Shown: positions 8,057 through 17,410, counted from the stretch's first letter. The stretch is DNA of 46,086 nt from Bacteroidota bacterium (GCA_030706385.1 JAUZOQ010000018.1:1-46086); one strand, 5' to 3'. The notes: generated by a model not told the origin, from the letters alone. Translations and numbers: made by a program.

Positions 8057-9652
8057 TTAGCGCTTCTTCATGATCTTTATCGTTTTCGTGAACTTCTGTG
8101 CTGAAGTCGGATCGATAAAGGTCACTTTTACCGGCAAGCCTTCCTTCTTCAGGTTCGGCGGAGCCTTGACCAGACGCAACGTGAAGTCATAATCTCCGGT
8201 CTTCTGAGCTTTCGTATCGAAGAAGCCTCCGTCGGATTGGACGTTAAGATCGCCGCTAGTCGGAGAGTAGTCGCCTTCGATACCGAAACCGGCTTTCAAT
8301 TTCACGACCTTCTCGTCGACATAGACTGTTCCGCCGCCGCCAACATTGAGTGGTGGTGGAGCAATCGTAAACTCATCCTTTTTAAGCTGAGTATATGTCC
8401 GCATGAATTGCGTCTTGAAAAGGATCGTTATGCCCAGTTTCTTTCCTTCCATTTCGAGGAAGGTCGGAGTGAAAGAATACGTTGGCTCATTCACCGTCTT
8501 GAAATCCGCTCCATCGAGAGTCAGCTTAATTTGGTAATCACCGTTAAGATCGGCATATTTACCATTGATACTGAAGTGCACTTTCGTGAACGGCGTAGCC
8601 TGCTTTGCATCATCATCATACGGAGAATAGACTCCGCTATCTCCTGCAACTGGACGCAAAGCCTTCACAGTAACACTGAATTGCTGCGTAGTAATATCTT
8701 TCGGGCCGCCACCGCGTTTGGCATCGCCTTTGAATTTGACGGTATAGTTCTGGCCAACGTCGCTGGCAGAGGGAGTGAATACCCAGACCCAGTTCGTATC
8801 AACCTTCTTGAATTCACCAGGACCTTCGAGTTTCGTGATCTCAGTCTTACTCGAGAGCGCGCCTTCGATCTTGATCGGATTCGGCAGCTCCATTCCCGGG
8901 AAAGCAGAGAAATCATTCTCCACCGGATACAGTGCGATCTGGTCAAATTTGTTCTCGGCACGCTTAACATTGACGATGAAGTCGTTCTCTCCTAAGTTAG
9001 AGGAGAAATTCTGATACTGATCCCCTAAAAGCGAATCGATAAATCCCTTCAAGGCAACATTCTCGGTAATTCCGTCCTTGACTTCCTTCAACTCTCCCAC
9101 CGTCAGGCGCACAGCTCCGATCTTGACCGTATCGTCGTTCTTTGCATTTTGCGCAACGCCGACGACTTGGTTCGTCTTTGCTTTGAAGGCAAGCTTATAA
9201 TCGCCTTCACCAAATGAGGGTTTGAATTTATATTTAAAGATATAATCCTGGCCTTGCCGGACGCGCGGATAGGTGACGGAATCCGCCGCAATATCGATCG
9301 TCTGCATGACATTATTATTTCTCAGGATCGTAAGGGCAAGCGAATCGACGACGTCTTTGGCAGGATCGGATACGCGGACCTTAACGGAGAACTCACGCTC
9401 AGGCTCTTTCGGATCGCCAAGGGTCATGGATTGATCTGAAGTGCTCGACAAGCTGGTCTGAGATCCGCGCAATGCACTGATGATCGCTTCAGCGATCAAC
9501 TGAATACGCTTGGATTTTTGCTCCAGAGCAAGCTTCTCACGTTTGAGTTCTTCTTCGGCATCGTCTCTTTCGACGATGATGATAAGCAGTTCCAACAAAA
9601 CTGCAAGGTAGAGAATGAAATAGACTTTACCAGCGCCGCCGCCTTTAGACAT
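8057..9652 (-). CDS. Single-pass inner-membrane protein with Ig-like periplasmic rod (GldM/PorM-like topology)
   Basis: 531 aa. A short Gly/Lys-rich cytoplasmic start (MSKGGGAGK) is followed by one membrane helix (about 10-27) that contains a Glu at residue 21. A charged coiled coil follows (about 28-62, rich in Glu, Lys and Arg), then three to five Ig-like beta domains to the C-terminus. One of them carries the line WVWVFTPSASDVGQNYTVKF around 285-310. There is no cleavable signal. Length and topology match GldM/PorM, the periplasm-spanning subunit of the T9SS motor. However, the helical domain after the membrane helix is much shorter than in GldM, and no GldL-like gene precedes it (ribE does). 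Homology to GldM is therefore a hypothesis. A MotB/ExbD-like stator role is an alternative suggested by the buried acidic residue. It begins 155 bases after ribE and leads the two barrel genes. Confidence 0.6.
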   Translation of the reverse strand: MSKGGGAGKVYFILYLAVLLELLIIIVERDDAEEELKREKLALEQKSKRIQLIAEAIISALRGSQTSLSSTSDQSMTLGDPKEPEREFSVKVRVSDPAKDVVDSLALTILRNNNVMQTIDIAADSVTYPRVRQGQDYIFKYKFKPSFGEGDYKLAFKAKTNQVVGVAQNAKNDDTVKIGAVRLTVGELKEVKDGITENVALKGFIDSLLGDQYQNFSSNLGENDFIVNVKRAENKFDQIALYPVENDFSAFPGMELPNPIKIEGALSSKTEITKLEGPGEFKKVDTNWVWVFTPSASDVGQNYTVKFKGDAKRGGGPKDITTQQFSVTVKALRPVAGDSGVYSPYDDDAKQATPFTKVHFSINGKYADLNGDYQIKLTLDGADFKTVNEPTYSFTPTFLEMEGKKLGITILFKTQFMRTYTQLKKDEFTIAPPPLNVGGGGTVYVDEKVVKLKAGFGIEGDYSPTSGDLNVQSDGGFFDTKAQKTGDYDFTLRLVKAPPNLKKEGLPVKVTFIDPTSAQKFTKTIKIMKKR

Positions 9653-9807
9653 ATTGTTCGCCTGTTAAAAGATGTACTTCGAAAAACGATCGGGCAAGAC
9701 ACATTTGCCGTTCCGTTCTTTATTTATCCTCCCTCCGGGCATGAGCCGTTCGGGGTTTGACACACAAATCGTTTCAACTCTCTCATCAAGTAGACAGAAT
9801 ACCTCTG

Positions 9808-10401
9808 CTACGATACTTTTGCCATCAGGCTCTCGATCATCTTTGCGATGCAATCGAGTTCGATATTCACAAAATCGCCGATTTGAAGAAACCGGAAATT
9901 CGTGTTTTCATAGGTATGGGGAATGATCGCAACTCCTATTCTGGATCCGTCAATTCGAGCGACGGTCAGGCTGACTCCATTAATAGCGATCGATCCCTGG
10001 GGAATCACATAGCGCATGAACTGCAGAGGAAGCTCGAACTCGAACATCCAGTTGCCGACCAAATCCTCAATGCCAAGTGTAAGAGCAACTCCATCGATAT
10101 GCCCTTGCACTAAGTGGCCTCCGAGACGGGTGGAAAGCGTGGCCGCCCGTTCAAGATTCACTTGTTCCCCAATCTTCAATGAACTGAAATTCGTTTTTTT
10201 CAATGTCTCCGGCACTGAAATGACCTCAAAAAACGACGTTCCGCAGCCAACTACCGTCTGACAGACGCCGTTAACTGAGATAGAATCATCAATTTTTAAG
10301 TCCGAGAGTACTTTCTCTGCTCTAAATTGTAGACGCAGGCCGCTCCCTTCCTTAGATGATGCAATGAGCGTGCCGAGTTCCTCGATTATGCCTGTGAACA
10401 T
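9808..10401 (-). CDS. ribE: Riboflavin synthase, alpha subunit
   Basis: Converts two molecules of 6,7-dimethyl-8-ribityllumazine to riboflavin and a pyrimidinedione, in the cytoplasm as a trimer. The 197-aa length is normal. The N-terminal MFTGIIEELG is diagnostic. The two lumazine-binding repeats are visible through SVNGVCQTV in the first and GGHLVQGHIDG plus IAINGVSLTV in the second. It lies 53 bases after the oxidoreductase gene. No other rib gene is nearby and no FMN riboswitch is seen upstream. Confidence 0.96.
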   Translation of the reverse strand: MFTGIIEELGTLIASSKEGSGLRLQFRAEKVLSDLKIDDSISVNGVCQTVVGCGTSFFEVISVPETLKKTNFSSLKIGEQVNLERAATLSTRLGGHLVQGHIDGVALTLGIEDLVGNWMFEFELPLQFMRYVIPQGSIAINGVSLTVARIDGSRIGVAIIPHTYENTNFRFLQIGDFVNIELDCIAKMIESLMAKVS

Positions 10402-10454
10402 CCGGGAATGTTAGGTTTTTTATGCTTTTACCAGAAACTGAAAGCTCGCCGATC

Positions 10455-11450
10455 CTACTGCCCGATCGACGAATTCTTTCTGATCGATTCCATGATCAAC
10501 TCTGCAACTCGTAACGCAGCCTGCCCATCCTCTCCGCTGACGATCGGAACCGTATCCTTCGTGATCGCATCCCGAAAGAGTTCGAGTTCGTACTTCAGCG
10601 GATTCAGATCCGGAACGTCAGGCCGTTCGTAAATGATATTCAATTTTTTTTCTGCTCTCTCGATCTCTCCGAGATTGAACACGAGCGATCGATTCTCTTT
10701 CGCTTCGTCCGATCCGACAAGATGAAAAACTTCGGCGCTTTTAGCCGCGAAGTCAACAGATAGGTATGCATCGCGCTCAAAAATACGAAGCTTTCGCATC
10801 GGATTCTGAGATATGCGACTTGCGGTGACATTGGCGACTGCTCCGCTCGAAAATTTTATCCTGGCATTTGCGATATCGATCTCATCGGAAACGACTGATA
10901 CACCACTTGCATCGACGCCGGTGACCTCCGATCGTGCCAACGAAAGGATCACATCGATATCATGGATCATCAGATCAAGAACAACGGCTACATCCGTTCC
11001 TCGCGGCTTGAACTGCGCAAGACGGTGCGATTCGAAAAACATCGGATTGTGGATGAATTTTTCGATCGCCAGTAGTGCCGGATTGAACCTCTCGATATGG
11101 CCGACCTGGATCTTAGCTTGGTGCTTATTTGCAAGAGCGATCAATTCGTCGGCTTCGGCGATCGAAGAAGTGATCGGCTTTTCGATAAGCACATGCTTGC
11201 CCGCTGTGATCGCCTGCTTTGAGATCTCGAAATGGGCGAAGGTCGGTGTAACAATAGATATCCCCTCCGCTGCTTCTATCAACTCATGAGTGTTTTCAAA
11301 TGAGCGAACTCCGTGCTCAGCAGCGACGCGTGCAGCCTCTTCCCTATTCGAATCGAAAATCCCGACGAGTTCAACCCCCTCAACTTCTTTCCAAAGTTTC
11401 GTGTGGATCTTTCCGAGATGCCCGGTGCCGATAACGGCGATCTTTAGCAT
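10455..11450 (-). CDS. Gfo/Idh/MocA-family NAD(P)-dependent oxidoreductase
   Basis: 331 aa. The Rossmann nucleotide-binding motif is VIGTGHLG (6-13). The family EKP motif lies at 90-92 with the catalytic-pocket lysine. The substrate domain contains GHIERFNP (117-124) and IHDID (161-165). Members reduce or oxidise sugars, nucleotide sugars or cyclitols, and the GHIERFNP type occurs in lipid A and surface-sugar contexts (for example GnnA-like enzymes). No partner aminotransferase or lpx gene is adjacent, so the substrate is left open. The start lies only 6 bases after the M1-peptidase/barrel stop, which suggests co-transcription. Confidence 0.88.
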   Translation of the reverse strand: MLKIAVIGTGHLGKIHTKLWKEVEGVELVGIFDSNREEAARVAAEHGVRSFENTHELIEAAEGISIVTPTFAHFEISKQAITAGKHVLIEKPITSSIAEADELIALANKHQAKIQVGHIERFNPALLAIEKFIHNPMFFESHRLAQFKPRGTDVAVVLDLMIHDIDVILSLARSEVTGVDASGVSVVSDEIDIANARIKFSSGAVANVTASRISQNPMRKLRIFERDAYLSVDFAAKSAEVFHLVGSDEAKENRSLVFNLGEIERAEKKLNIIYERPDVPDLNPLKYELELFRDAITKDTVPIVSGEDGQAALRVAELIMESIRKNSSIGQ

Positions 11451-11456
11451 GAATAA

Positions 11457-14400
11457 TTAGAACGTTGTTCCGAGTCCGATAACATAGCGGAATGCAAAAT
11501 TTTCTTTCCCGTCGAATGGGTGATTCAAGTAGATCGGGAAATAGAAACTTATCGTCGGGATCTGCCCATACTCCAAAGCAACTCCCTGCAACTGCCATGG
11601 CAGCCAGGACAGTATGCTTGTCTTGACGGTCACACCGGCATCGGTGAGAATATGCTTCAGGATCTGCGACCCCGTCTCTCCGACAGGCGGATTGCCGTAT
11701 TGAAACGAGCCCGTCCATCCGGCATCGGTGAATAATCCGAACTCGAACGAAGCTGCAAAGCTTCCGAGACTTTCGAACGGATTGGGCAGCTTCAGATCGG
11801 CATTCAGTCCGATCATATCGTTACCGGTTACAGTAATATTTCCGAGAGGATCGAAGTATTGCCCCGTATATCCCCTGACACCGGCTCCGCCTTCAACGAA
11901 GTAATGCGCTTCACTACTGAAATGGCGGCTGAGACTGGCAGCAGTCCGAAAGAAATCATTGCGCAGCATTTCGGAATTCGTAGCGCCCGAAATATTATAC
12001 TCATATTCATCGTTCAGGACGCCGGAAGATTTCCCAAAACTTCCATGCAGCTTCAGGTCCATCTGACGCGAGAATGGTATAATCTGCGTTATACCGATAC
12101 CGTACTGCGTAAAGGCATTCAACGTATTCGTCTTGATGAGGGTATCGCCCTGATACGATCGATCGACGGTCAGCAGATTGCCGATTCTGGCGAAAAAATA
12201 TGCCTGCGTATGTTTTGAGGCAGAGCTATAATGATAGCGGAATCCGAGCGACCGCTCCAATCCGGAATCCCAATGGAAGGGGTAGATCGGATAAAGGATG
12301 TTATCTTCTCCGAACGGACCGCGCTCTTCAAGATCAAAATCAAATTTGAATTTGTGAGATGCACCTAAGTAGAGATAGGTCGGACGTATCTCATGCTCCA
12401 GCGCAATATTGATCGTACCGATATCATTAAACTTCCGGATATCAAATGAAAATTTCGTCAGCCTACCCAGAAGACGGACATTGCGTTCATCTTTGATCTC
12501 GCCGTCGAGATAATCGTACCATCTGGTCTTAACATCTTTCGGCCCGCCAAGATGTCCGGAGCTATCTTCGACGCGCTCAGGAGAGAACTTAAAAATGAGT
12601 TTCAGATCCGAAGTATTATGCCTGCCTTGTCCGGAGAGAAGTCCGACTCCTAGATTCATTTTAGATACTGCATCATATCCAATAATGGGCCGCAGAATCG
12701 CATATCGGGCATCGAGAGGCGGGGCCATGTTCAGCTGAGTCCAAAGAGCCCATTCCGTTTTCGGGAAAAGCAATCCTTCGTAATTGTTGCGGCGGTTCAG
12801 ATCCATCAGCCTGCACGATGTATCAATCTCATACCATGAGACTTCTTTCGGAGTCGTGATCGATCCCTTATATGTCGGCCGCACCCAGTCCCATCCGGGA
12901 AAAAACAATCTTCCGGCCTCCGGTTTTCTGTATGCAGCATCCTGATTGACAGCCAGAGGAATTGTTGCTATACCCGTCGAGCCATCTTCGTAATGCAGCG
13001 TCAGATCGATAGGGGCAACTCCGAGATCTTTGTTGCGGAGTTTTACTGTGGTCTTGTATGTGCCATCAGATTGTTTCTCGGATTCTAGTCCGGTTGCAGC
13101 ATAGTCGATCGTTCGGGTCGAGGCAAACCATTCGTCGAAATAATAATCGAGATCGGCTCCCGAAACATCCTGCATCGTGCGTTTGAAATCATTAAGAGTT
13201 GGATGCTTGAAATGCCACCTTCTGAAATATTCTTTCATCCCTGCCCAGAACATCGAATCGCCGAGCACATATTCAAGCTGCGCAAGCCCGGCCAATGTTT
13301 TAAAATATACTTGCCCTGCATTAACACCTTCTCTGAACCAATCATGAGGAATCGTTAAGGGCTCTTCGTAACCTGAAGTTGCCAGGTCTAGATACGGAGC
13401 ATAATAATTCCTTCGCGTATCGGTTTCCGGGATGAACATTCTCGAAAGCCAGGGCCTTTCATCGACTCCGTGTTCGCGCTGATTTCGGCCGTAATGCGCT
13501 TCCTGGCACGTCATCTCGATAAACTCCGTGAAGCCTTCATCGAGGAAGGCATAACGCGTTTCGTTATTTCCGAGCATTCCATAGAACCACTGATGGCCGC
13601 CTTCATGAGCTATAAGTCCGGAGCTTGCGCTGCCATCCATAATGAGCTGCGGATACTCCATTCCTCCATCGCCGGCATGCGTATTCGTGAAGTTGCGGTA
13701 CTGATACCAACCAACTTTATGCGAATGATGGTTGAGCATGAAGAAGGTATTCGGCATGGCATCCTTCCAGGCTGCATCTTCGCTCGGTTTATACAGGCAA
13801 TGGACGGTGATCGTATCGCTCCAGGTATCCCATTCGTGAATGTATTCATGGGCCACCCAGGCAAAATCATGAACATTCGATGCTTTGAAATGCCATGTTA
13901 GAAACGGCGAGTGCTGAGCACTTGCGACTGAGTCGGGATAGACCTTGCCTTTCTTCACACCTCTTGCGATCTGATCATATCCCCATCCGACTTCTTCCGG
14001 ATTCTGACATTGGCCAGTCGAGCCGACGCAATATTTTGACGGCACCGTCATCGTCACGTCAAAATCCCCCCAGACTCCATAAAATTCGCGGGCAACATAT
14101 TCCTGATGATGCCAACCTTCACGGTCATATTCGCAGATCTTCGGATACCATTGCGACATCGAATATTTTATTCCATCGGCATTCATCCATCCGCCACGAC
14201 GAGTTAGAAGCGGGATCTGGACAAAGAAGGGCATGAAGAGCGTCACACTTGAATTCGGAGCAAGCGGTTTCTCGAGAATCACCTTCATAGACGTACCGGT
14301 GATCTTGAAATCCAAGTCCTTCATCGGCTGATCCCATCGAACTTCTGTTGAAGCAGGAATCAACGCTACCGGAACACTCACTTTTGAAATCGTTTGCCCG

Positions 14401-14702
14401 CCCCAATCACTTCGCTTATAGTGCTCGATCTTTTCAGCCACGCCGCGGTCATTTAGTGCCTTTGCCCGTTCATCCATCATCGAACCCGGTTGGAAAGCAT
14501 TATAGTAGAGGTGAAACCAGACTTCATGCAGAGTATCGGGTGAATTATTTGTATAGACCACAGCAAGCTTTCCATCGAAAGAATGAATGGAATCGATCAG
14601 TGTTCCGCTGATGGTGTAGGAAACATGTTGTTGCCAATAGTCAGCTGGCTGTGCTGCCGATTGTGAGACGACAAAGAATAGAAGGGCGATGATTTTTTTC
14701 AT
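11457..14702 (-). CDS. M1-family metallopeptidase fused to an Omp85-like C-terminal beta-barrel
   Basis: The frame opens at 14723, but a signal peptide starts cleanly at the eighth codon (MKKIIALLFFVVSQSAAQ), so I place the start at 14702, giving 1081 aa. Numbering below is from 14723. The peptidase part (about 30-560) has the aminopeptidase motif GGMEYP (353-358) and the zinc site HEGGH (373-377) with Glu396, a perfect HExxH-x18-E. From about 680 the protein changes to long beta-strands. At 949-952 it has VRGY followed by a strand containing KLPNP and then FTDAG, the order seen in the loop-6 region of Omp85/BamA barrels. It ends in the strand FAFRYVIGLGTTF. Inference: a surface or periplasmic exopeptidase held by its own outer-membrane barrel. 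It is 6 bases upstream of the oxidoreductase gene. Confidence 0.85.
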   Translation of the reverse strand: MKKIIALLFFVVSQSAAQPADYWQQHVSYTISGTLIDSIHSFDGKLAVVYTNNSPDTLHEVWFHLYYNAFQPGSMMDERAKALNDRGVAEKIEHYKRSDWGGQTISKVSVPVALIPASTEVRWDQPMKDLDFKITGTSMKVILEKPLAPNSSVTLFMPFFVQIPLLTRRGGWMNADGIKYSMSQWYPKICEYDREGWHHQEYVAREFYGVWGDFDVTMTVPSKYCVGSTGQCQNPEEVGWGYDQIARGVKKGKVYPDSVASAQHSPFLTWHFKASNVHDFAWVAHEYIHEWDTWSDTITVHCLYKPSEDAAWKDAMPNTFFMLNHHSHKVGWYQYRNFTNTHAGDGGMEYPQLIMDGSASSGLIAHEGGHQWFYGMLGNNETRYAFLDEGFTEFIEMTCQEAHYGRNQREHGVDERPWLSRMFIPETDTRRNYYAPYLDLATSGYEEPLTIPHDWFREGVNAGQVYFKTLAGLAQLEYVLGDSMFWAGMKEYFRRWHFKHPTLNDFKRTMQDVSGADLDYYFDEWFASTRTIDYAATGLESEKQSDGTYKTTVKLRNKDLGVAPIDLTLHYEDGSTGIATIPLAVNQDAAYRKPEAGRLFFPGWDWVRPTYKGSITTPKEVSWYEIDTSCRLMDLNRRNNYEGLLFPKTEWALWTQLNMAPPLDARYAILRPIIGYDAVSKMNLGVGLLSGQGRHNTSDLKLIFKFSPERVEDSSGHLGGPKDVKTRWYDYLDGEIKDERNVRLLGRLTKFSFDIRKFNDIGTINIALEHEIRPTYLYLGASHKFKFDFDLEERGPFGEDNILYPIYPFHWDSGLERSLGFRYHYSSASKHTQAYFFARIGNLLTVDRSYQGDTLIKTNTLNAFTQYGIGITQIIPFSRQMDLKLHGSFGKSSGVLNDEYEYNISGATNSEMLRNDFFRTAASLSRHFSSEAHYFVEGGAGVRGYTGQYFDPLGNITVTGNDMIGLNADLKLPNPFESLGSFAASFEFGLFTDAGWTGSFQYGNPPVGETGSQILKHILTDAGVTVKTSILSWLPWQLQGVALEYGQIPTISFYFPIYLNHPFDGKENFAFRYVIGLGTTF

Positions 14703-14835
14703 GAAGAGATGGTCGCAGAACAAAAACTTGGTGAAATCAACACAGGAGGGTTACATCAAATTCATCTTCGGATGCAATCGCGAGAATGACTCAACTGCCT
14801 CACCTCGCACCTGCTACATGATGGCTGATCCCCGA

Positions 14836-15993
14836 TCACAAGATCTTTCGGATCCGCTCCATTGCCTTTTCAATATTCTCCATGGAATTCGCATAGCTGA
14901 AACGGAGATACCCTTCTCCGTATTTACCGAACGATGTTCCCGAAAGGCAGGCAACGTTTGCTTCGTAGAGAATCTTATCGGCCAACGTTCGTGAATCCAT
15001 TCCCGTACCGGTAATATTAGGGAAAACGTAGAAGGCTCCGAGCGGTTTATGGCATTTGAAACCCGGCATACTGTTTAATGCATCGACGATCAGATCGCGA
15101 CGGCGCTTGAACTCGGCAACGACTTTATCGACCCAGTCCTGCGGACCACTCAGGGCTTCTATTCCTGCAACCTGCACGAAACTTGTAGCGCAGCTCGGAA
15201 CATTGGTCTGAAGTTTCGAACAGACTGCGGCGAATTCGGCCGGCATGATGCCGAATCCGAGACGCCAACCCGTCATAGCATAGGTCTTTGAAAATCCATC
15301 GAGGATGATCGTCCGCTCGCGCATTCCCGGAAGTGCAGCAATCGTATGATTGACAAATCCGTCGTAGACAACTCTTCCATATATCTCATCGGAGAGAACG
15401 ATGATGTTATTCTTGACAGCAATATCGGCGATGGCTTTCAGATCCTCCATGGTCAGGATTCCGCCGGTCGGATTCTGCGGAGAATTGATGATGATCATCC
15501 GCGTTTTCGGCGTGACGAGCTTCTTGAGATCTTCGATATCGAACCGGAATTCCTTCTCCTCTTTCAGCACCAGTGGAACAGGCACGCCGCCCGCTAGTTC
15601 GATACAGCTTTCATAGATCGGAAATCCGGGATTCGGATAGATCACTTCATCTCCGGGATCGACTGAGGCCATGATAGCATAGAACATCACCGGTTTCGCG
15701 CCGGGACAGACGACAACTTCACTCGCATCGAATTTCATGTTGCGGCGGTTGCCCTCGATCTCAGCGATCACTTTGCGAAATTCCGGTAGCCCGGGAGCAG
15801 GGCCATAATGCGTATAGCCATCATCAAGCGCTTTTTTTGCTGCAGCAATAATATTCGGCGCCGTATCGAAATCCGGTTCGCCTATCTCCAAGTGGATAAT
15901 ATCTCTTCCCTGCGCCTCGAGTTCGCGGGCCTTTGCAAGAACAACAAATGATGTTTCAGTCCCGAGACGGCTAATACGATTGGCTATGTGCAC
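14836..15993 (-). CDS. Class I/II PLP-dependent aminotransferase (aspartate aminotransferase-like)
   Basis: 385 aa, cytoplasmic fold-type I aminotransferase. GEPDFDT (38-44) and the Tyr-containing YGPAPGLPEFR form the substrate entrance. SPQNPTGG (171-178), SDEIY (201-205), the Schiff-base lysine in GFSKTYAMTGWR (Lys236) and the carboxylate-binding Arg near the C-terminus (YLRFSYA) are all present. The family covers aspartate, alanine, kynurenine and related aminotransferases, and the exact amino donor cannot be read from the sequence. It lies between tldE (49 bases upstream) and the M1-barrel gene (133 bases downstream). Confidence 0.92.
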   Translation of the reverse strand: MHIANRISRLGTETSFVVLAKARELEAQGRDIIHLEIGEPDFDTAPNIIAAAKKALDDGYTHYGPAPGLPEFRKVIAEIEGNRRNMKFDASEVVVCPGAKPVMFYAIMASVDPGDEVIYPNPGFPIYESCIELAGGVPVPLVLKEEKEFRFDIEDLKKLVTPKTRMIIINSPQNPTGGILTMEDLKAIADIAVKNNIIVLSDEIYGRVVYDGFVNHTIAALPGMRERTIILDGFSKTYAMTGWRLGFGIMPAEFAAVCSKLQTNVPSCATSFVQVAGIEALSGPQDWVDKVVAEFKRRRDLIVDALNSMPGFKCHKPLGAFYVFPNITGTGMDSRTLADKILYEANVACLSGTSFGKYGEGYLRFSYANSMENIEKAMERIRKIL

Positions 15994-16007
15994 TGGTGGA
16001 TAGTTTA

Positions 16008-16028
16008 AGAGTTGTGAATTAAGAATTA
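16008..16028. repeat. Heptamer tandem repeat, 3 units
   Basis: AGAGTTG, TGAATTA, AGAATTA read consecutively in the gap between the aminotransferase start (15993) and the tldE stop (16043). The unit resembles that at 17411-17445 on the other side of tldE. Confidence 0.6.
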
Positions 16029-16042
16029 GAAATAATTATCGA

Positions 16043-17407
16043 CTATACAGCATCACTAATGGATGAATAATTGAATCCGCTCACGACAAGCATGGGAATG
16101 AGCATCGGAATGCCGTCCCATCCGTCGCGCGGAGCAGTAACGATCGCTTTGGACATATCGGTTACGTTTTTCAAAACAGTGATAGGCGATTCATTCCAGC
16201 GGAAGTTAACGACTCCATGTTTGATCTCGCCATTCTCAACCCAGAACAATCCGTCTCTGGTGAGGCCCGTCTTGAGCAGAGTTTGATTATCTACATCGCG
16301 GATATACCAGAAACTTGTGATAAGCAAACCTTCCGGTTTTGCTGTTGCCAAGAAATCTTCGGGCAACTGAGATCCGCTATCCATGATGATATTCGATGGT
16401 CCCGGCACGGGTTTCTTCCCCGTTTTCTGTGCCCAGAACCTGCTCCGCTCGAAATTAGTGATCTTTCCATTCTTGACCCAATCTACTTGCTCGGTTGCAA
16501 GTCCGCTGCGATCGAAAATCCCTGAAGGTACGAGAGGATGATTGGGGTTCGAGGAAATCGAGATCTTATCGCTGAACAATTGCTCACCCAGTGCCGTACC
16601 GCCTCCAGGCCTGCTGAATGCGCTGCGGCCCTCTTCGGCTTCGCGTGCATTAAGCGACCAGATGAATTGCTGCACAAGATCTGCAGCTGCGCTTGGCTCG
16701 AGGATGGTCTTATAGACTCCGGGATCCATCTCTTTCGGACTGGACCAGGCTTCGCATTTCTCAGCGGCACGATTGATCGTGCGATCGGGATTCAGACGTG
16801 CGATCGCCTGCGAAGCAGATTTATTCCATCCGCTCGACGATCCATCCTCGTTACGCATCGTTGTCGAGAATGTGGTACGAGTTTTCTGATCGTCTACATA
16901 TACGCCTTTGGAATTTCGCATCGCAAAACGCGACACGATAGTCTCCAAGAAGCCTGCCGTTACAAATTGCCTTGCCTTTGCTTCCTTGATCGCCTTCTCA
17001 GCAACTTTCGCACGTTCGCCGGCAGCATAAGCCGTATCGGCGCTTGATTCGTCGAACTGGGCACTGCGTAAATATTTCGGCTTCTCGGCCAGCGGCGGCA
17101 TCAACTCTTCGTTATCGGGCGCAAGCGAAGCGATCTCCTCAGCGCGCTTGACGGCCATGCTCAATCCCTCGTTGGAAAGATCGTTGGTCGTGACCGTTCC
17201 GGATTTTTTGCCGTTTGCGCAGGTGATGTTTACGGTCGTATTAACGGCCGATCCGCTCGTCGTCACCATATTGGCCGCATAGCGCAAATTCGCAGAGTGA
17301 GCGGAATCGATGTTGACTTCGCACCACTCCGATTTTGAAAATCCGATTACCTTCTTGCTCAGAGCCTCGAGCTCAGATGAGGTAAGGATGTCTTTATTGA
17401 TTGCCAT
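16043..17407 (-). CDS. TldE/PmbA-family metalloprotease subunit
   Basis: Non-catalytic partner of a TldD/TldE-type protease, which degrades unfolded peptides or matures modified peptides. The open frame begins at 17476, but its first 23 codons translate a 7-bp repeat, so the Met at 17407 (MAINKD) is the likely start, giving 454 aa. The conserved C-terminal regions are present: PGGGTALGEQLFS, GPSNIIMDSGS, then the segment LLITSFWYIRDVDNQTLLKTG. It lacks HExxxH, as expected for TldE. No signal peptide is visible, in contrast with its Tat-tagged partner immediately upstream. It follows tldD by about 80 bases. Confidence 0.88.
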   Translation of the reverse strand: MAINKDILTSSELEALSKKVIGFSKSEWCEVNIDSAHSANLRYAANMVTTSGSAVNTTVNITCANGKKSGTVTTNDLSNEGLSMAVKRAEEIASLAPDNEELMPPLAEKPKYLRSAQFDESSADTAYAAGERAKVAEKAIKEAKARQFVTAGFLETIVSRFAMRNSKGVYVDDQKTRTTFSTTMRNEDGSSSGWNKSASQAIARLNPDRTINRAAEKCEAWSSPKEMDPGVYKTILEPSAAADLVQQFIWSLNAREAEEGRSAFSRPGGGTALGEQLFSDKISISSNPNHPLVPSGIFDRSGLATEQVDWVKNGKITNFERSRFWAQKTGKKPVPGPSNIIMDSGSQLPEDFLATAKPEGLLITSFWYIRDVDNQTLLKTGLTRDGLFWVENGEIKHGVVNFRWNESPITVLKNVTDMSKAIVTAPRDGWDGIPMLIPMLVVSGFNYSSISDAV

Positions 17408-17410
17408 AAA

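Noticed and set aside
8237-8995. 252-aa plus-strand frame antisense to the GldM-like gene
   Set aside because: Composition and lack of domains indicate a shadow of the minus-strand gene.
10402-10454. FMN riboswitch upstream of ribE
   Set aside because: The gap is only 53 bases and shows no conserved riboswitch helices.
13470-13901. 143-aa plus-strand frame within the M1 peptidase gene
   Set aside because: Antisense to the zinc-site region of a well-supported gene; no motif.
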